DNA of 64,000 nt from Blasia pusilla (GCA_050084515.1 CM114271.1:28210001-28274000); one strand, 5' to 3'; positions 47,426-58,205 are shown, counted from the first letter of the stretch. A program made the numbers and translations. Notes: generated by a model from the sequence alone, not told the origin.

Positions 47426-48255
47426 TGCTATTGGGTATGCAAAGGTCTTTAGTTCGATGGATCTTCGAGTCGGATATCCTTATTGGAGGACAGGCAAAAG
47501 ATGGCATTTAGGGCCATCGATCCTTACGAAAAGGATTGTTTGTACCAATGGCGGTTCTTACCATTTGGGATAAAAAATATCCTGGTAGAGTTTCAGAGGG
47601 TCATGGATAAGAACTTGGCAGGTTTGGATTTTGCTAGGTATTATATGAATGACATTGTAGTACCACGGTTGAGGACCATGGACACTAGGAGAAGGTGTTT
47701 AGAAAATTGCAGTTACATGGGCTGAAGTTACATCTAGGCAAGTGCAAGTTCTTCTATGACCAAATTGAGTACCTGAGTCATACAATATACCCAAGTGGCC
47801 TTGGTATGCATCAATCAAAGGTAGAGGCTATCTCAAGCATTCCATGCCCTATAGATGTGAGTCGAGTTTGTACATGCATGGGATTTGCAATCTTCTATTG
47901 ACATTAGGTCAAGGATTTCAGTTTGATTATGAAGCCACTAACCTTGCCGACCAAGGTGGATGATCAGTGGTACTTGGGGGATGAGTAGGAGAGAGCATTT
48001 CAGTTGCTCAAGGATAGGTTGACGTCCGTGCCCATAATGAGGAGATCGATCACGGGCGTCCTTTCCAGTTTCAGGCATATTTGAGCATGTTGGGGCTCCG
48101 TGCGATGCTCATCGAGAAAGACGGTGAGGGTAGAGAGTTTTTGGTGGCTTGCGCTAATTTCTCGAAGAATGTTGCAGGGGCCAAGTATAGCTCGTATAAG
48201 GGTGAGTGTTTGGTTATAGTGTGGATTCTTGCGCATTTTAGATGTTATTTATTCG
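47426..48255 (+). pseudogene. Element B1 reverse transcriptase and RNase H
   Basis: RT from 'DAIGYAKVFSSMDLRVGYPY' (47425) through 'KDCLYQWRFLPFGIKN' (about 47533-47580), catalytic box Y-M-N-D in place of Y-x-D-D (about 47642-47653), 'LKLHLGKCKFFYDQIEYLSHTIYPSGLG' region (47715-47810) and 'MSRVCTCMGF'. RNase H 48078-48255: 'SMLGLRAMLIEKDGEGREFLVA...YSSYKGECLVIVWILAHFRCYLFG'. It breaks off at 48255, before TDHQPLKW. The altered YxDD would abolish polymerisation. Confidence 0.75.
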
Positions 48256-48525
48256 GCTACTGCCGCCGCCTAGCATTGCTCAGAGCCGCGCTCAGCAGTT
48301 GTCCATCCTTTGGTTGCCATTTCCGCCATTACGGAGTGGAGTTTCTTCCACAACCATCGTTGTTTCTCTGACTTGCACCGCCACCACGTACTTTGGTTTG
48401 GCCGCCACCGTCATCGCTAGTGCCACACCGAACCGTTGAACTTGCACCGCACATCAAGGAGGTTTGAGTAGCGTCAGTACAAGAGGAGTACGACTTTCTG
48501 ATTGGAGGAGTTGTCTCCACAATCG
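48256..48525. other. Unique segment between B1 RNase H and B2 leader
   Basis: Starts at CTACTGCCGCCGCC right after the RNase H break. Not shared with other copies. Some short open frames, no domain. Confidence 0.5.
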
Positions 48526-50205
48526 GGTTGGGGTCGAGATTTCCAGTTGCCGAGGAGCGACATCGACATTGTTGTCAGGTTACCCATTCTAGTCTCTTAC
48601 CTTGCATGTGTGAGGGATTCTCGGGTATTGGGAAGTTAATTGGGATATTGGGTTTTGTGTTGATGCTAGGAGCATCGATGATGTATGGGTTTAGGGGACA
48701 TAGACATGTGTGGGATTTCCAAATTTGAGGATGGTTTTTCGATGAGACGATAGATCAATTGATTTTCCGCACCACGCTGCTTGTTGCCGCACAACACTCG
48801 TCTTAGTGAGAGAGTGTAGATTGAGTGCCATATGTTTAGTTTGAGTAATTGAGGGATTACTCACAAGATTGAGAGTGATCGTATGAAAAGGGAGGGCACA
48901 AGGGCCATCACGGCGTCCTTTTAGGATTTTGAGAAGCGAGGTAGTGGACCTAAGAGTAGCTCTTGAGGGTTTACCCGAAATGGTGCGCGGTTTCGAGGGT
49001 CTCCATGTGAGAGACCTCCTCAATCTCCTTCAATGTCATCTTCAGACAAGGGGGAGAGTATAGAGGATTGTGTTAGTGATCCACCATACACATTGAGTGG
49101 TCCTACCAGTTGGGCGTACGAGATGGACGATCGGGGTAGAGGACCGCGTAGGTTTGCGGGTGTTGTAGACACTATAGAGCTACACGACTTCATTGCGGAG
49201 TTTAGGAGTTGGTGTGACTCACAACGGGCTAGGAACTCTAGAGCGTTCAACCCGTTTACAACATGGAAAGGTATATTCCATTTAGAGGGGGTGCCCATGA
49301 ACGATTACCATGAGTTCTCCCACATATATGCCTAGGAGATTGAGGCATGGCGACTCTACTATGACCCACACTATGTGTCATGGACGGAGCCGTTCCTCAG
49401 TCAAGAGAGGCTACTTCCTCTTTTGCAAGTGATGTTTTAGGAGGGGTCACTTGCACAAGAGCTGTTGCATCGTCTAGACGGGTTTGTCTTAGGTTCAACC
49501 CCGTGGTTGAGTTCTTTGCTGAGTTGAGGGCGGGCTACCAAGGGGTACGGACGGAGAAGTTGCAGAGCATCCATGACTTCTAGAGGCACCCGGATGAGAG
49601 TTTGCGTTAGGCTTACACTCGCTTGCGCCGGTTGATCAACGTCACTCAGGGGGTGACAGGGGCTCAAGTTATCCAGTCATGGTATGCAATGTTGGATCGG
49701 ACCCTGTGGACACGGGTGTGGGAGGGACTGCTTCTTATGAACACCTTCCCTACATTGAGAGATGTTTTTAGGACTGCCGAGAACATTGAACGCAACATGG
49801 CAGAGGAGAGAGTAGCCACCATGGGTTGTGGGCGAGAGCATTCACGATTGTCTGCATCACCAGTGCAACAACGTGGACTCCGAGATAGGTCGATTGTGGC
49901 ACCACGAGCTTAGAGAGGATACCGGGAGGCCGTACCACAGAGACCTGCGCCTTCATATATGGCTTAGCAGCAACCACTTACGATTACTTGTTGGTCATGT
50001 GGTGGAGCCCATCATTAGCGTGATTGCACTTGTCAAGGTCATGAACGTGTGCCTCAGCATGGAGGAGGAGATGGTTCTGCCCCATGAGGTTATCAGTGTG
50101 ACTATTGTTAGAGGTATGGTCATACACACGCCAGGTGTTTCAGTTTACATCTTAAGTTACGTCCGGATCGAGGGCCAGAGAGGGCACCAAAGCGAGTAGC
50201 AAGTC
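48526..50205 (+). pseudogene. Element B2 leader and gag
   Basis: Leader 48526-49125, parallel to B1 and the reversed B3 leader. Gag: 'SGPTSWAYEMDDRGRGPRRFAG', 'IELHDFIAEFRSWCDSQRARNS' region (49100-49245), 'FHLEGVPMNDYHEFSHIYA' (to 49334), 'SLRRLINVTQGVTGAQVIQSWYAML' region (about 49600-49700), 'LRDVFRTAENIERNMAEERVA' (49757-49820), and a CCHC knuckle with a TAG inside it (about 50094-50140). Better preserved than A and B1 but still interrupted. Confidence 0.75.
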
Positions 50206-51040
50206 CGGGTGGGCTTAGATATTGTGCCCTTGGTGGTCCTGTTGGGGGACGAGGAGCGGGAGTTGCCCGAAAGGATGGTGGAGCTGCCGGTGGAGGAGGT
50301 AAAGTCCCACCACCTAGACGCGTCGAGGGAGATGCCACACGTGAGGTTGGGATGGCTGCTCAAATACAATAGATATAGGAGCATTGCCACTATGGCCTTA
50401 AGGTTACCGGATGCCGCATCCGTGTCATCGACATCACATGGAGCAGAGATATGGAGGATCCTAGTTAGATGTGCGGGGTTGCCCAGATGGAGGCTGCCAT
50501 AGTTGTGATGCATAGAGTAGTTGTAGAGTTGGATCCATAGCAAGTAGAATCCAGGAAACATACCAGACTACCTTTGTCTTTCAAGTTGATCGATGCGATG
50601 AGAATCCCATTGATGGGTCTTGATCAGAGTTTCTGGAAGGTTGGTGATGTTGTTGGTGTGCAGGCATGGAGGGCAATGGGAGAAGCAAGTGCAATGAATC
50701 CTATTGCTGATGCTCAAGAGGGGCATGTGTCGAGCACGTTGTTGGGGGCGGCCACCGTTGTGTATCGCGCTTATTCACTTTCTGCTTCCGATGTTATGAA
50801 GTTGGGAGGTACGCCCGCCAAGGTTTTCCGGCCGGCCGCTATGCTGTGTGAGCATGGAGTTGGAGTTCTTGCATCACGTTCAGAGGTGATTGCAGAGGAG
50901 ACGATGGACTTGCCCTTGGAGCTAATGCTCGGGCCGTCCACGTCAGATTCATGGCAGGTTGCGGCTGCTAGAATGCCGGAGATGTCCGCTAGGCCTGCGA
51001 TAGAGCATGCCATGGCTTCTCCTGGTGTTTTTTTTTTCTA
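50206..51040 (+). pseudogene. Element B2 gag-protease linker
   Basis: An open stretch from 50574 to the protease: 'GLDQSFWKVGDVVGVQAWRA', 'HVSSTLLGAATVVYRAYSL', 'DVMKLGGTPAKVFRPAAMLCEHGVGVLA', 'LPLELMLGPSTSDSW'. Conserved among the copies, so it was part of the polyprotein, but no known domain is recognised. Confidence 0.6.
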
Positions 51041-51630
51041 GATAACCAGGGAGAGGTCTTCCAGTTGAAGAGTCCAGGAGGTAGAGCTTTTAGTCCGCAA
51101 CGCATCTTGTTGGATTCAGGAGCGCAAACCCTGATATTGGGGAAAGCGTCATTTAGAGGATTTGGCTTGACGAGAGCCGATGTGGAGCGTTGTCCATTCC
51201 GGATGCAGACATCCTTGGGTGGAGTGAGTACCACATAGTATATCACCCGACAAGAGGTCGTGGTGAGGATTCGCCCGAGACATTGTACAGATGAGTCCGT
51301 GGTGCGAGCGAAGGCGATAGTGACTAATGCAGAGTCCTACGACGTCTTGGTTGGTGGAGCAGTGTTATACCCAATGGGATTTTCCCTGGATTACTTGGAG
51401 GAGTCAGCGTCCTACAGACCAGGATGGCAGTCAAGTGATGGGTGCCTTAGCTATTTACACGTTTGGTTCACAGGTGGAGTGATCGAGCGACGGCCAGGAG
51501 AGATGGCGACCTTAGGAGCATTTAGCTGTGCCATCACTTGGCCTAGTGATTTGATTGAGGGACATGTTCATGTAGAGGATATTCCCGTTCCTGATATTTC
51601 TATGGAGAGGAGTGTCATGGTAGCCGCATC
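51041..51630 (+). pseudogene. Element B2 aspartic protease and following region
   Basis: The retropepsin active site LLDSGAQTLILGK is intact (Asp codon 51113-51115), the best in the window. 'GLTRADVERCPFRMQTSLGGV' and 'VRAKAIVTNAESYDVLVGGAVLYPMGFSLDYLEESASYRPGWQ' regions continue to about 51430, with a stop at 51240 and a frame change. The downstream stretch ends near 51630 ('MERSVMVAAS'), before the methyltransferase-like region, where the copy is cut by an inverted junction with the R box and LTR of B3. Protease would process the polyprotein. Confidence 0.7.
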
Positions 51631-51635
51631 TGTCG

Positions 51636-52405
51636 TGCGTATACACATTGCTACACAACATACATCGTTGTCATCGAACACACACAATCCCAAGCTAACT
51701 CATGGCATCCATACACATAGGCGAGAAGTACTAAAATATCTCCAATCTCTCATTCTCTCTTTGTAAAGTAAGATCCAATCTCTCTCTACACCATCTCACA
51801 CCATTGCTCTCAAAGGTGTGCACTCTCCCTCATGTCAAACCAAACCCACTCTCCTCATGAGAGGCTTGGGTTACACTCACAAGGCAAGGGACCATAGTTC
51901 CGCCGTCTCATGCCAAGATGTTCAACAAAGACATAATGAGCTCTTAAGCTCCCTCTCTTGGAGGTATACCCCCTTCCCTCTCCCAAGCCCTCTCAACGGT
52001 AACCTATGCTTGCAGGTCACCTCCTTGGCTCTTGACATGCTGTAGCGGGTCAAAGGCTACTTCCCAAAGTGGAAAGTCAACTATCCCCAATATGGAAACT
52101 TAACCGAAATAGTGAGTTTCTCTATATGGCTCCAAATGAGCCGAAACGAAGGGAAACCCTGCTCTCTCTGGTTTCCCGGGGCCTCAGCAGGTCATCCTCG
52201 ACCTCCTGGGCCTGTCCTCCACTACTAGTGAAAACGCTATACTAGATCCCACCGATCTATCCTAACATTCGTGATAACTATCGTGCGCATACACATTGCT
52301 ACACAACATACATCGTTGTCATTGAACACACACAAACACACACGATCCCATGCTAACTCATGGCATCCATACATAGAGGCGAGAAGTACCAAAATATCTC
52401 CAATC
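51636..52405 (-). repeat. R box, LTR-like core (copy 7), R box
   Basis: In minus orientation: R box 1 (52405-52281), core (52262-51746), R box 2 (51745-51636). The two R boxes are near-identical over about 110-120 bp, from GATTGGAGATATTTT through CATGAGTTAGC, GATGTATGTTGTGTAGCAATG to CGCACGA, then diverge. Core landmarks: TAGGATAGATCGGTGGGATC, GGAGGTCGAGGATGACCTG, CGGCTCATTTGGAGCC, and AAGAGAGAATGAGAG at its end. R box 2 abuts the truncated B2 element in opposite orientation. Confidence 0.8.
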
Positions 52406-52719
52406 GCCCCCCTAGTTGGTGGTTAGGTCCCTCTAACTCCAGATAGCCATATTTCCCTACCTACCATGACATACATCTCTAGGACGCTAAGAGCATAAAG
52501 GTCGGGTGCTCATGTGGCCCCATCCTTAGTCGCCTTCCTGTCATCCATGTCATAGAAAAATTTGGAATCGAAACCTACCTAGTATCTCCTCTATGTTCAT
52601 CTAGGACACATCCATCGTCCCCGAGGAACCCTAGTGAGAGATGGCGCCAGACATGCCATATGCCAATCTCTCGAACATCCATCACAGACTAGCATCGTGG
52701 CAGAACCACACAACATACA
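52406..52719 (-). pseudogene. PHD finger at integrase C-terminus, element B3, plus 3' tail
   Basis: The integrase frame runs on into a PHD-type C4HC3 zinc finger (52719-52600): CMLC, then CDGC, then W-H-x2-C, then W-M-C-P-R, with the expected spacing and the Trp two residues before the seventh ligand. The codon where the final Cys belongs is TGA, so one ligand is missing and the protein ends there. PHD fingers bind histone H3 tails, often methylated Lys4, so the domain may have guided integration to particular chromatin. 52406-52596 is a non-coding tail conserved with 19050-19270. Element A has an eroded version of the same finger, so this is not a chance fusion. Confidence 0.75.
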
Positions 52720-53870
52720 ACGCAAGCCTGCAAGAACTACTGCTAAGCTCGGATCTATTGTACCATAAATGTTAGGAAGGTGACATGGCGCACAATTACG
52801 CACATGGTCCTTCCATACCATACCATCGCGTCCCTCTAGCAAGAGAACATCGGATGGCAAAACGTCATGCACTCTCAGGATAGTGCGCCCTGCAGTCACA
52901 TCCAATGTCGTCACTATCGTCTGCTGCAAGTAGACATAATCTCCCTGATGAAACCTCCACATAGCTGGTCGATAACCAGCACCGCGAATAGTCGCATACC
53001 TCAACGTATCCTGATGCTGCGCAATCGCCAAGTTCTCGAACGCCATGGGCATCACTCTCCGAAATAACTCAACCCTTTGACAACATGCTCGCATCCATAC
53101 ATCTGGGTTATCAAGGTCCAGCACCTCACCAGCATCTCGACGAATGGCCGTAGGTAAATCTAGCTCTCGGCCATAAAGTAGCAAGTACGGTGAAAAAGAC
53201 GCTAAGGATGCCTGCCTATTGAATCTGTATCCCATCGCCAACCATGGCAACTGGAGGTCCCAATCTCCTAGGTGCATCTCTGCAAGCCATACTTGCTTAA
53301 ACCCCTCTTCACTGTCTACACAACTCTCTCCGCTAATCCATCCGCCTCGAGATGATCTTGCGAAGTCGTGCGATGGCCGATCAGCGCCTGATCACACAAG
53401 GTCAGGAACTCACCGCAAAACTCGGTACCTTGGTCTGTCAACACCTCAGCCGGTGCACCATAATGACTCAGCACTCTGTTAAGGAAGGCATAAGCTACTC
53501 CCTCACTCGCTTTTTCAGGAAATGCAACCAACTTGATCCACTTTGAGAAGTGCTCGACCATCACCAACACATAACGACTGTGTTTTGCAAAATCCAAACT
53601 CCATCTATACCCTAAGCCTATGATCGGTAATGGATGCAAGTGTGGAGTCCAAGCATTGAACGTTGCTCGGACCCGATCACACACCATGCACCTGGCAACA
53701 AATTGTTGAACGTCAGTCTGCATGCCTCGCCACCAATACTGAGTCTGGAGCAAGCTGTACGTCCGCTTCACCCCAAAGTGACCCAACTCCTCGTGAGCAT
53801 GCTGCACTAGTCGTGCTCTTTGCAAAGGATGCGGCACTACGCTGCGTGGTGCGGTAAATCGGCTAATCAA
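52720..53870 (-). pseudogene. Element B3 integrase, nearly intact
   Basis: Zinc-binding HHCC region 'LVQHAHEELGHFGVKRTYSL...CMVCDRVRA' (about 53820-53675). The core keeps all three catalytic acids: Asp in 'WSLDFA' (about 53610), Asp in 'VLTDQGTEFCGEF' (about 53440-53400) and Glu in 'EADGLAERVV' (about 53345-53317). A TAG and a frame change follow (53316-53277). The C-terminal half 'MHLGDWDLQLPWLAMGYRFN', 'SPYLLLYGRELDLPTAIRRD', 'GYRPAMWRFHQGDYVYLQQT' and 'TILRVHDVLPSDVLLLEG' continues to the PHD finger. It joins cDNA to the host chromosome in a live element. Its N-terminal end is not joined to RNase H here but to a leader fragment at 53871. Confidence 0.85.
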
Positions 53871-53877
53871 TCATCTC

Positions 53878-54140
53878 ATGAACAACATATACCCTCAACT
53901 ATGGACATCCCACACACGTCTATGTGTCTTAAACCCATACATCAATGATGCTCTGTGCACCACACGAAACCCAATGTCCCCAAATAACTGCCCAATACCC
54001 AGAAATTCCCTCACACGTATAGGGGAAAAGACGAGAATGGATAACCTAACAACAATGTCGATGTTGCTCCTCACCAATTGTAAACCTCAACCCCAACTCG
54101 GTCGTGAAGACAAACTCCTCCAATCAGCAAGCCGCACTCC
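53878..54140 (-). mobile_element. Leader fragment fused to integrase
   Basis: Reverse-oriented copy of the family leader (compare 44690-44900, 48526-48790, 60240-60500): ACCGAGTTGGGGTTGAGG, GGTGAGGAGCAACATCGACA, GGGATGTCCATAGTTGAGGG. At 53857-53870 the leader text 'ACCACGC' passes straight into integrase ('VVPHPLQRARLVQHAHEE'). A deletion removing gag through RNase H in another copy, or a recombination, would explain it. Confidence 0.7.
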
Positions 54141-54144
54141 TCTT

Positions 54145-55226
54145 GTATTGATGAGGAGTCAGACAAGCAGTCAGACGAAGACGAAGACTTCAAAGACTTC
54201 AAAGACTTCATGGGTTTGAATCACAGAGGGGATTCAAACCCATGGGTCTTTTTGGGTTGGGAAAATTTTTTGCCCAATGATTGGCTGCCCCGCAATTATA
54301 ACAAAAATTCCTCTAAATAGGTGGGGTGAACGCCACGGGTCCCATGATCTGCCGTAGAGGCCTTTGCTCTCTAAATTCTGGTGGCACGTATCTTGGGATC
54401 TAGCTGCAAGAAGTACTAGCCCCTTAGTTTTGGGGTACTCTCTAGGCAGGAGGATCCTCCGCCACTAGTTCCCGTCTTACACCAAGTGGGGGTCCTACGA
54501 CTTGTTCTACTCCCATTCCCCACTTTCTTGCTACCTCTCCTTGCTTGGAAGATCTGGTCATCCCCGGTAGTGGACCCAAAATTCCCTTACCTTTTTCCTT
54601 ATGTAATGTATAACTCAAGGAAAAAGCTACTCTTTCTATCGCAAAGAACTAAGTTCGTTCCCAAGAGACCACTATTTGCTGAGTAACGAGAGGTTTTATA
54701 AAGAATATCAAGAATAAACTCCTTCTTCAATAAAATGCTTCCCTAACTACAACGATAGTGTCTTATGAGTGCAAAAGAATAAAAGGCTTTTCTTTACTCT
54801 TGGAAAAGACTCTTCTCAAGTGCATACGAAGACTCTTGCAAATCTGCAATAACAAAGCTCCACGAAGACCTCAAAGAGATCTCAAGAATAGCGGCTCCCC
54901 CTACTTTCAGAACTATCTTCTGGAATTGTGAAACTACAAGACTCAACTCTCATCTCTACTGCAGCCCAATAAGATCCACATTCAGTTCCGCACTTTAGAA
55001 AGAATGAAAGAAGACTCTTCTTCTACATCAAAGAGTGGAAAGAACTCATAAGTAGTACAAGCGTCTGAAAGTAAAAGACTCTTCAACTTGGATCATCCCC
55101 CAACAAAACTCCTTACACTCTCACCAAGACTGCGAGTAAACTCAAGATACACAAAACAGTATTGAGGAGTTCAAGATACAAGGGAAAACGATGAATCTGT
55201 CATGGCAAGTTACTCACTATCTAACA
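54145..55226 (-). mobile_element. D-type LTR and leader fragment inserted in B3
   Basis: Minus orientation: LTR about 55226-54598 starting TGTTAGATAGTGAG, then a primer-binding-site-like stretch (54570-54592: CCCCGGTAGTGGACCCA on plus, a diverged tRNA-Asp-type site), then leader to about 54145. The end of the LTR and the site match the D element at 63741-63990 (CCTTATGTAATGTA.AACT, TTCG.TCCCCAAGAG). A 14-bp perfect hairpin lies at 54209-54244. It splits B3 between the RNase H linker and integrase. Confidence 0.6.
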
Positions 55227-55232
55227 ACTTTC

Positions 55233-55946
55233 CTACGCTTCTCTGCCATCCTCCAAAACCCTCAAATTATGTGTCCCCTCCCAATGGAACCGTCTGGCCC
55301 GCTGGAGGATCCGATCCCGCTCTCTAGCACCCACAATGCTCGCAACACTGCCAGTACAAAGGTACTCCAAGACTACTCCATCATCATAAATATCTCGGCC
55401 ATTTGTCTTCTCCTCACTGGCCTCGGGATCCAAGGACTCTCCACTAGACCTCGCCATCGAAGTTTCCACACTCTGGCTCTCCATAGCCAACATGCCTACA
55501 TAGGCTGATGCGTGCCATCCTGATACTGACTCCTCATCACTCTCTCCATGCCATCGAGCTCCAGTTGCATCTCGCTGACTCGGGCATGGGTTACGACTCA
55601 ACCCATCTGCATCTTGGTTGGGCGTCCCATGTCTATGTACCACCTAAAAATCATACTCCTCCAACAAGAGAGCCCATCTCGCAAGCTTCCCTGTAAGCTT
55701 GTCGGACTCCATCAACCACTTCAGTGGTTGATGATCAATGATGATGGTAAAGGGATTGCCGAATAAGTAACACCTGAAATGCGCGACAACCCACACCGCA
55801 GCCAAGCACTCACCCTCATACGAGCTATACTTTTCCTCTACAGCATTATTTGAGCGGCTAGCGTAAGCCACCACAAATTCTCTACCCTCATCATCATGTT
55901 GGGTAAGCACCGCTCCAAGCCCCAACATGCTCCAATCTGTGTGCAA
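55233..55946 (-). pseudogene. Element B3 RNase H and RNase H-integrase linker
   Basis: RNase H 55946-55645: 'HTDWSMLGLGAVLTQHDDEG', 'EFVVAYASRSNNAVEEKYSS', 'YEGECLAAVWVVAHFRCYLF', 'IIIDHQPLKWLMESDKLTGK', 'LARWALLLEEYDF', essentially complete with the Asp/Glu/Asp residues kept. The linker continues: 'HRHGTPNQDADGLSRNPC', '...RARRFHWEGTHNLRVLEDG', then breaks at about 55230 where the D-type LTR starts. Best-preserved RNase H in the window. Confidence 0.85.
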
Positions 55947-56193
55947 CGGGAAAGGACGCCCACTGATTGGTCTCCGGTGCGGACGTCAACCTGTCCTTGA
56001 GCAACTGAAATAATCCCTCGTGCTCATCCCCCTAGTGCCACTTGTGATCCACTTTGGTCAGCAAGGTCAGCGGCTTCGCAACCGAACTGAATCCATTGAA
56101 GTACCACCGATAGAAGTTTTCCAATCCCATGAATGCGCAAACACGGCTCATATCTATAGGGCTTGGAATGCGTGAGATAGCCTCTGCCTTTGT

Positions 56194-57040
56194 CTACTGA
56201 ACACCAAGGCCCCCTTGGTATATTGTATGACCCAAGTACTCAATCTGGTCATAGAAGAACTTGCATTTTCCTGGATGTAGCTTCAGCCCATGTAATTGCA
56301 ATCGTCGAAACATCTCCTCTAGATGTCGCTCATGCTCCTCAACCGTGGCGCTAAAGACTACGATGTCATCAGTATAACACCTAGCAAAATCCAAACGAGC
56401 CAAGATCCTATCCACGATCCTCTGAAACTTAGCTAGGGCGTTCTTTAACCCAAATGGTAAGAACCGCCACTCGTGCAAACAATCCTTCCCGTGAGGATCG
56501 ATGCCCCAAAATGCCGTCTTCTGCCTGTCCTCCAATCTTAAAGGCAGCTGATGGTATCCGGCTCGCAAATCCAATGAATTGAAAACATTTGCATGACCAA
56601 TCGCATCAAAGATCTCCTCAAGGGTGGGCATGGCATACCTATTGGACTTTGTTTGCCGATTGATAGGTCAAAAATCCCCACACATCCGCCTATCCATCTA
56701 GTTGCCATGCACATCCTTCTTGTCGGGCATGACAATGGCAGATGCATACTCGCCATGCGACATCTCCACTAGTCAAGTCCTGGCTCCTACTCTGAATCAG
56801 AGCCCTCTCCATATCACTATACCTGTATCGGCGTATCACTTGACAACTCAATGCGGATCCTCGGTCCCTTCAGCGTACCCAAATCCTCCATGCTAAACGC
56901 AAAGCACCTCCTATAACTCCTGAGGAACTGATGTATTTGGCGCCGCTCTCCTCCTGTCAACTTAGGGCCCATATTTGGCTCCCAAGTCTCCATCGTGACT
57001 ATGGTAGGACTCTCCGGCGTGGATATCAGTGGTTGCTATG
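56194..57040 (-). pseudogene. Element B3 reverse transcriptase and preceding linker
   Basis: The linker 'QFLRSYRRCFAFSMEDLG' type region (about 56960-56860) leads into RT. 'RMCGDF*PINRQTKSNRYAMP' (about 56690-56628) contains a TGA where the family has Arg. The rest is open: 'FNSLDLRAGYHQLPLRLEDR', 'KDCLHEWRFLPFGLKNALAK', the catalytic box Y-T-D-D at about 56375-56364 with both Asp kept, and 'LHPGKCKFFYDQIEYLGHTI' to 56194. The N-terminal fingers region (56800-56690) is frame-shifted. The linker to RNase H (56193-55950) is readable but interrupted. Confidence 0.8.
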
Positions 57041-57329
57041 GTGCAACCCTGTCTCGAACAACAACACTCAACCGCTCTCTTGCAGCCAACTGCAAACTCT
57101 GATCTCCTCCACATGCACTGCCCGGAACCACGCTCGATGCTGTGGCTATCATCTCTTGGTGTACCTGCAAAACATCCCAAGAAGTCCAAGGGAGTCTCTC
57201 TCGATCTCCCTTGGTGTATCGATCTCCTCGGGTCTCGCCCCCAGCCACTGCCTCCATCGTCTCGATAGGCATGGGGCTCACCAACGCAACCGATGTGATC
57301 TGACGCGATCTCATCCGACGCTGCATAGC
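57041..57329 (-). pseudogene. Element B3 DNMT-RT spacer
   Basis: Open in the same frame as the methyltransferase-like C-terminus ('MRSRQITSVALVSPMPIETM...GGETRGDRYTKGDRERLPW...VAP'), with no recognised domain. It leads toward the RT linker and is matched by decayed sequence at 15750-16060 in element A. Confidence 0.5.
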
Positions 57330-58145
57330 CACTTCCAAGCTGAAGATCCATGTCAACCAGTTCAGGTCCATCGCCTGACCCAAGACATGGCATCGTGATG
57401 CCTCTGACATTGACGTGACTGCCGTCAAACCTGGGGGAAATCCCATCGCGCGCTCTCTCTTGTTGGCGTTGGGCTTTACCAACCTCTGAACCTGGTCATC
57501 CCAAACCAAGCCAGGACCGACCTCCTTGTATGCATAGGAAGCGGGAAAACTCACAAACATGGGAAAGGCTGCCTGCGGCCTGCCTACCTCGTTGACCAAA
57601 GTCAACGCTGGTTGATCATCGTGCCTCATTGCGTGTGATCGACGACCAGGATCCATAATGGAATCCCCTAACAAATGGGAGGGGCGCTCCACTCTTGCAT
57701 ACGCCCTCCGTAACACTGCATGGGGCACCAATTTGGTCCACCATAGACGCGGGCGATGGGCTCAAGAACCAACACTCGCTGCATCCAAGAAAACTGCTGG
57801 GCCGATCCAGGCACGCACCTGATGAGCACTCGTCACCACCCATGACATGGAGTCTTCTAAGATGGGCACATTCTCCAGAATGTAGGCTAGAGAACAAGAT
57901 TGGTGCTCCTGCAATTGCCGTAAGACCCTCAACATCTCCCAAAATAACCTCGAACAAGTAGCAGCCAACTCGCAGCCTCGTCCAGCACTCGATCCCATCG
58001 CTCGCTCTCTCTCGTTGGCATTGGGCTCCACCAACCACTGAACCTAGTCATCCCAAACCAAGCCAGGACCGGCCTCCTTGTATGCATAAGAAGCGGGAAA
58101 ACTCACAAACGTGGGCAAGGCTGCCCGTGGTCTGCCTAAACGTGA
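57330..58145 (-). pseudogene. C5-cytosine methyltransferase-like domain in element B3, rearranged
   Basis: Between gag and RT in minus orientation. 'SAGRG', 'SRLFWEMLRVLRQLQEH' and 'AYILENVP' (57975-57864; motif VI ENV intact, codons 57875-57864) are followed by 'GPAVFLDAASVGS*AHRPRLWWTKLVP' (motif VIII-like, Arg-rich, one TGA). Then come 'YARVERPSHLLGDSIMDP', 'FVSFPASYAYKEVGPGLVWDD', 'PNANKRERAMGF' (57471-57439, motif IX) and 'CHVLGQAMDLNWLTWI' (57388-57340, motif X position). AdoMet-binding motif I and the Pro-Cys of motif IV are missing. In their place is an extra copy of the motif IX segment (58145-57998 repeats 57590-57447 in direct orientation). Such an enzyme would methylate cytosine; this copy cannot. 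Identity rests on motif order plus copy A. Confidence 0.7.
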
Positions 58146-58205
58146 TGCAGGAACTCCAAATCCACGCTCACATAGCGTAGCGGCCAGCCGAAAAGCCTCA
58201 GCGGG

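Noticed and set aside
54209-54244. 14-bp hairpin as a transcription terminator
   Set aside because: Plant nuclear context and location inside an LTR-element leader; recorded only as a small hairpin.
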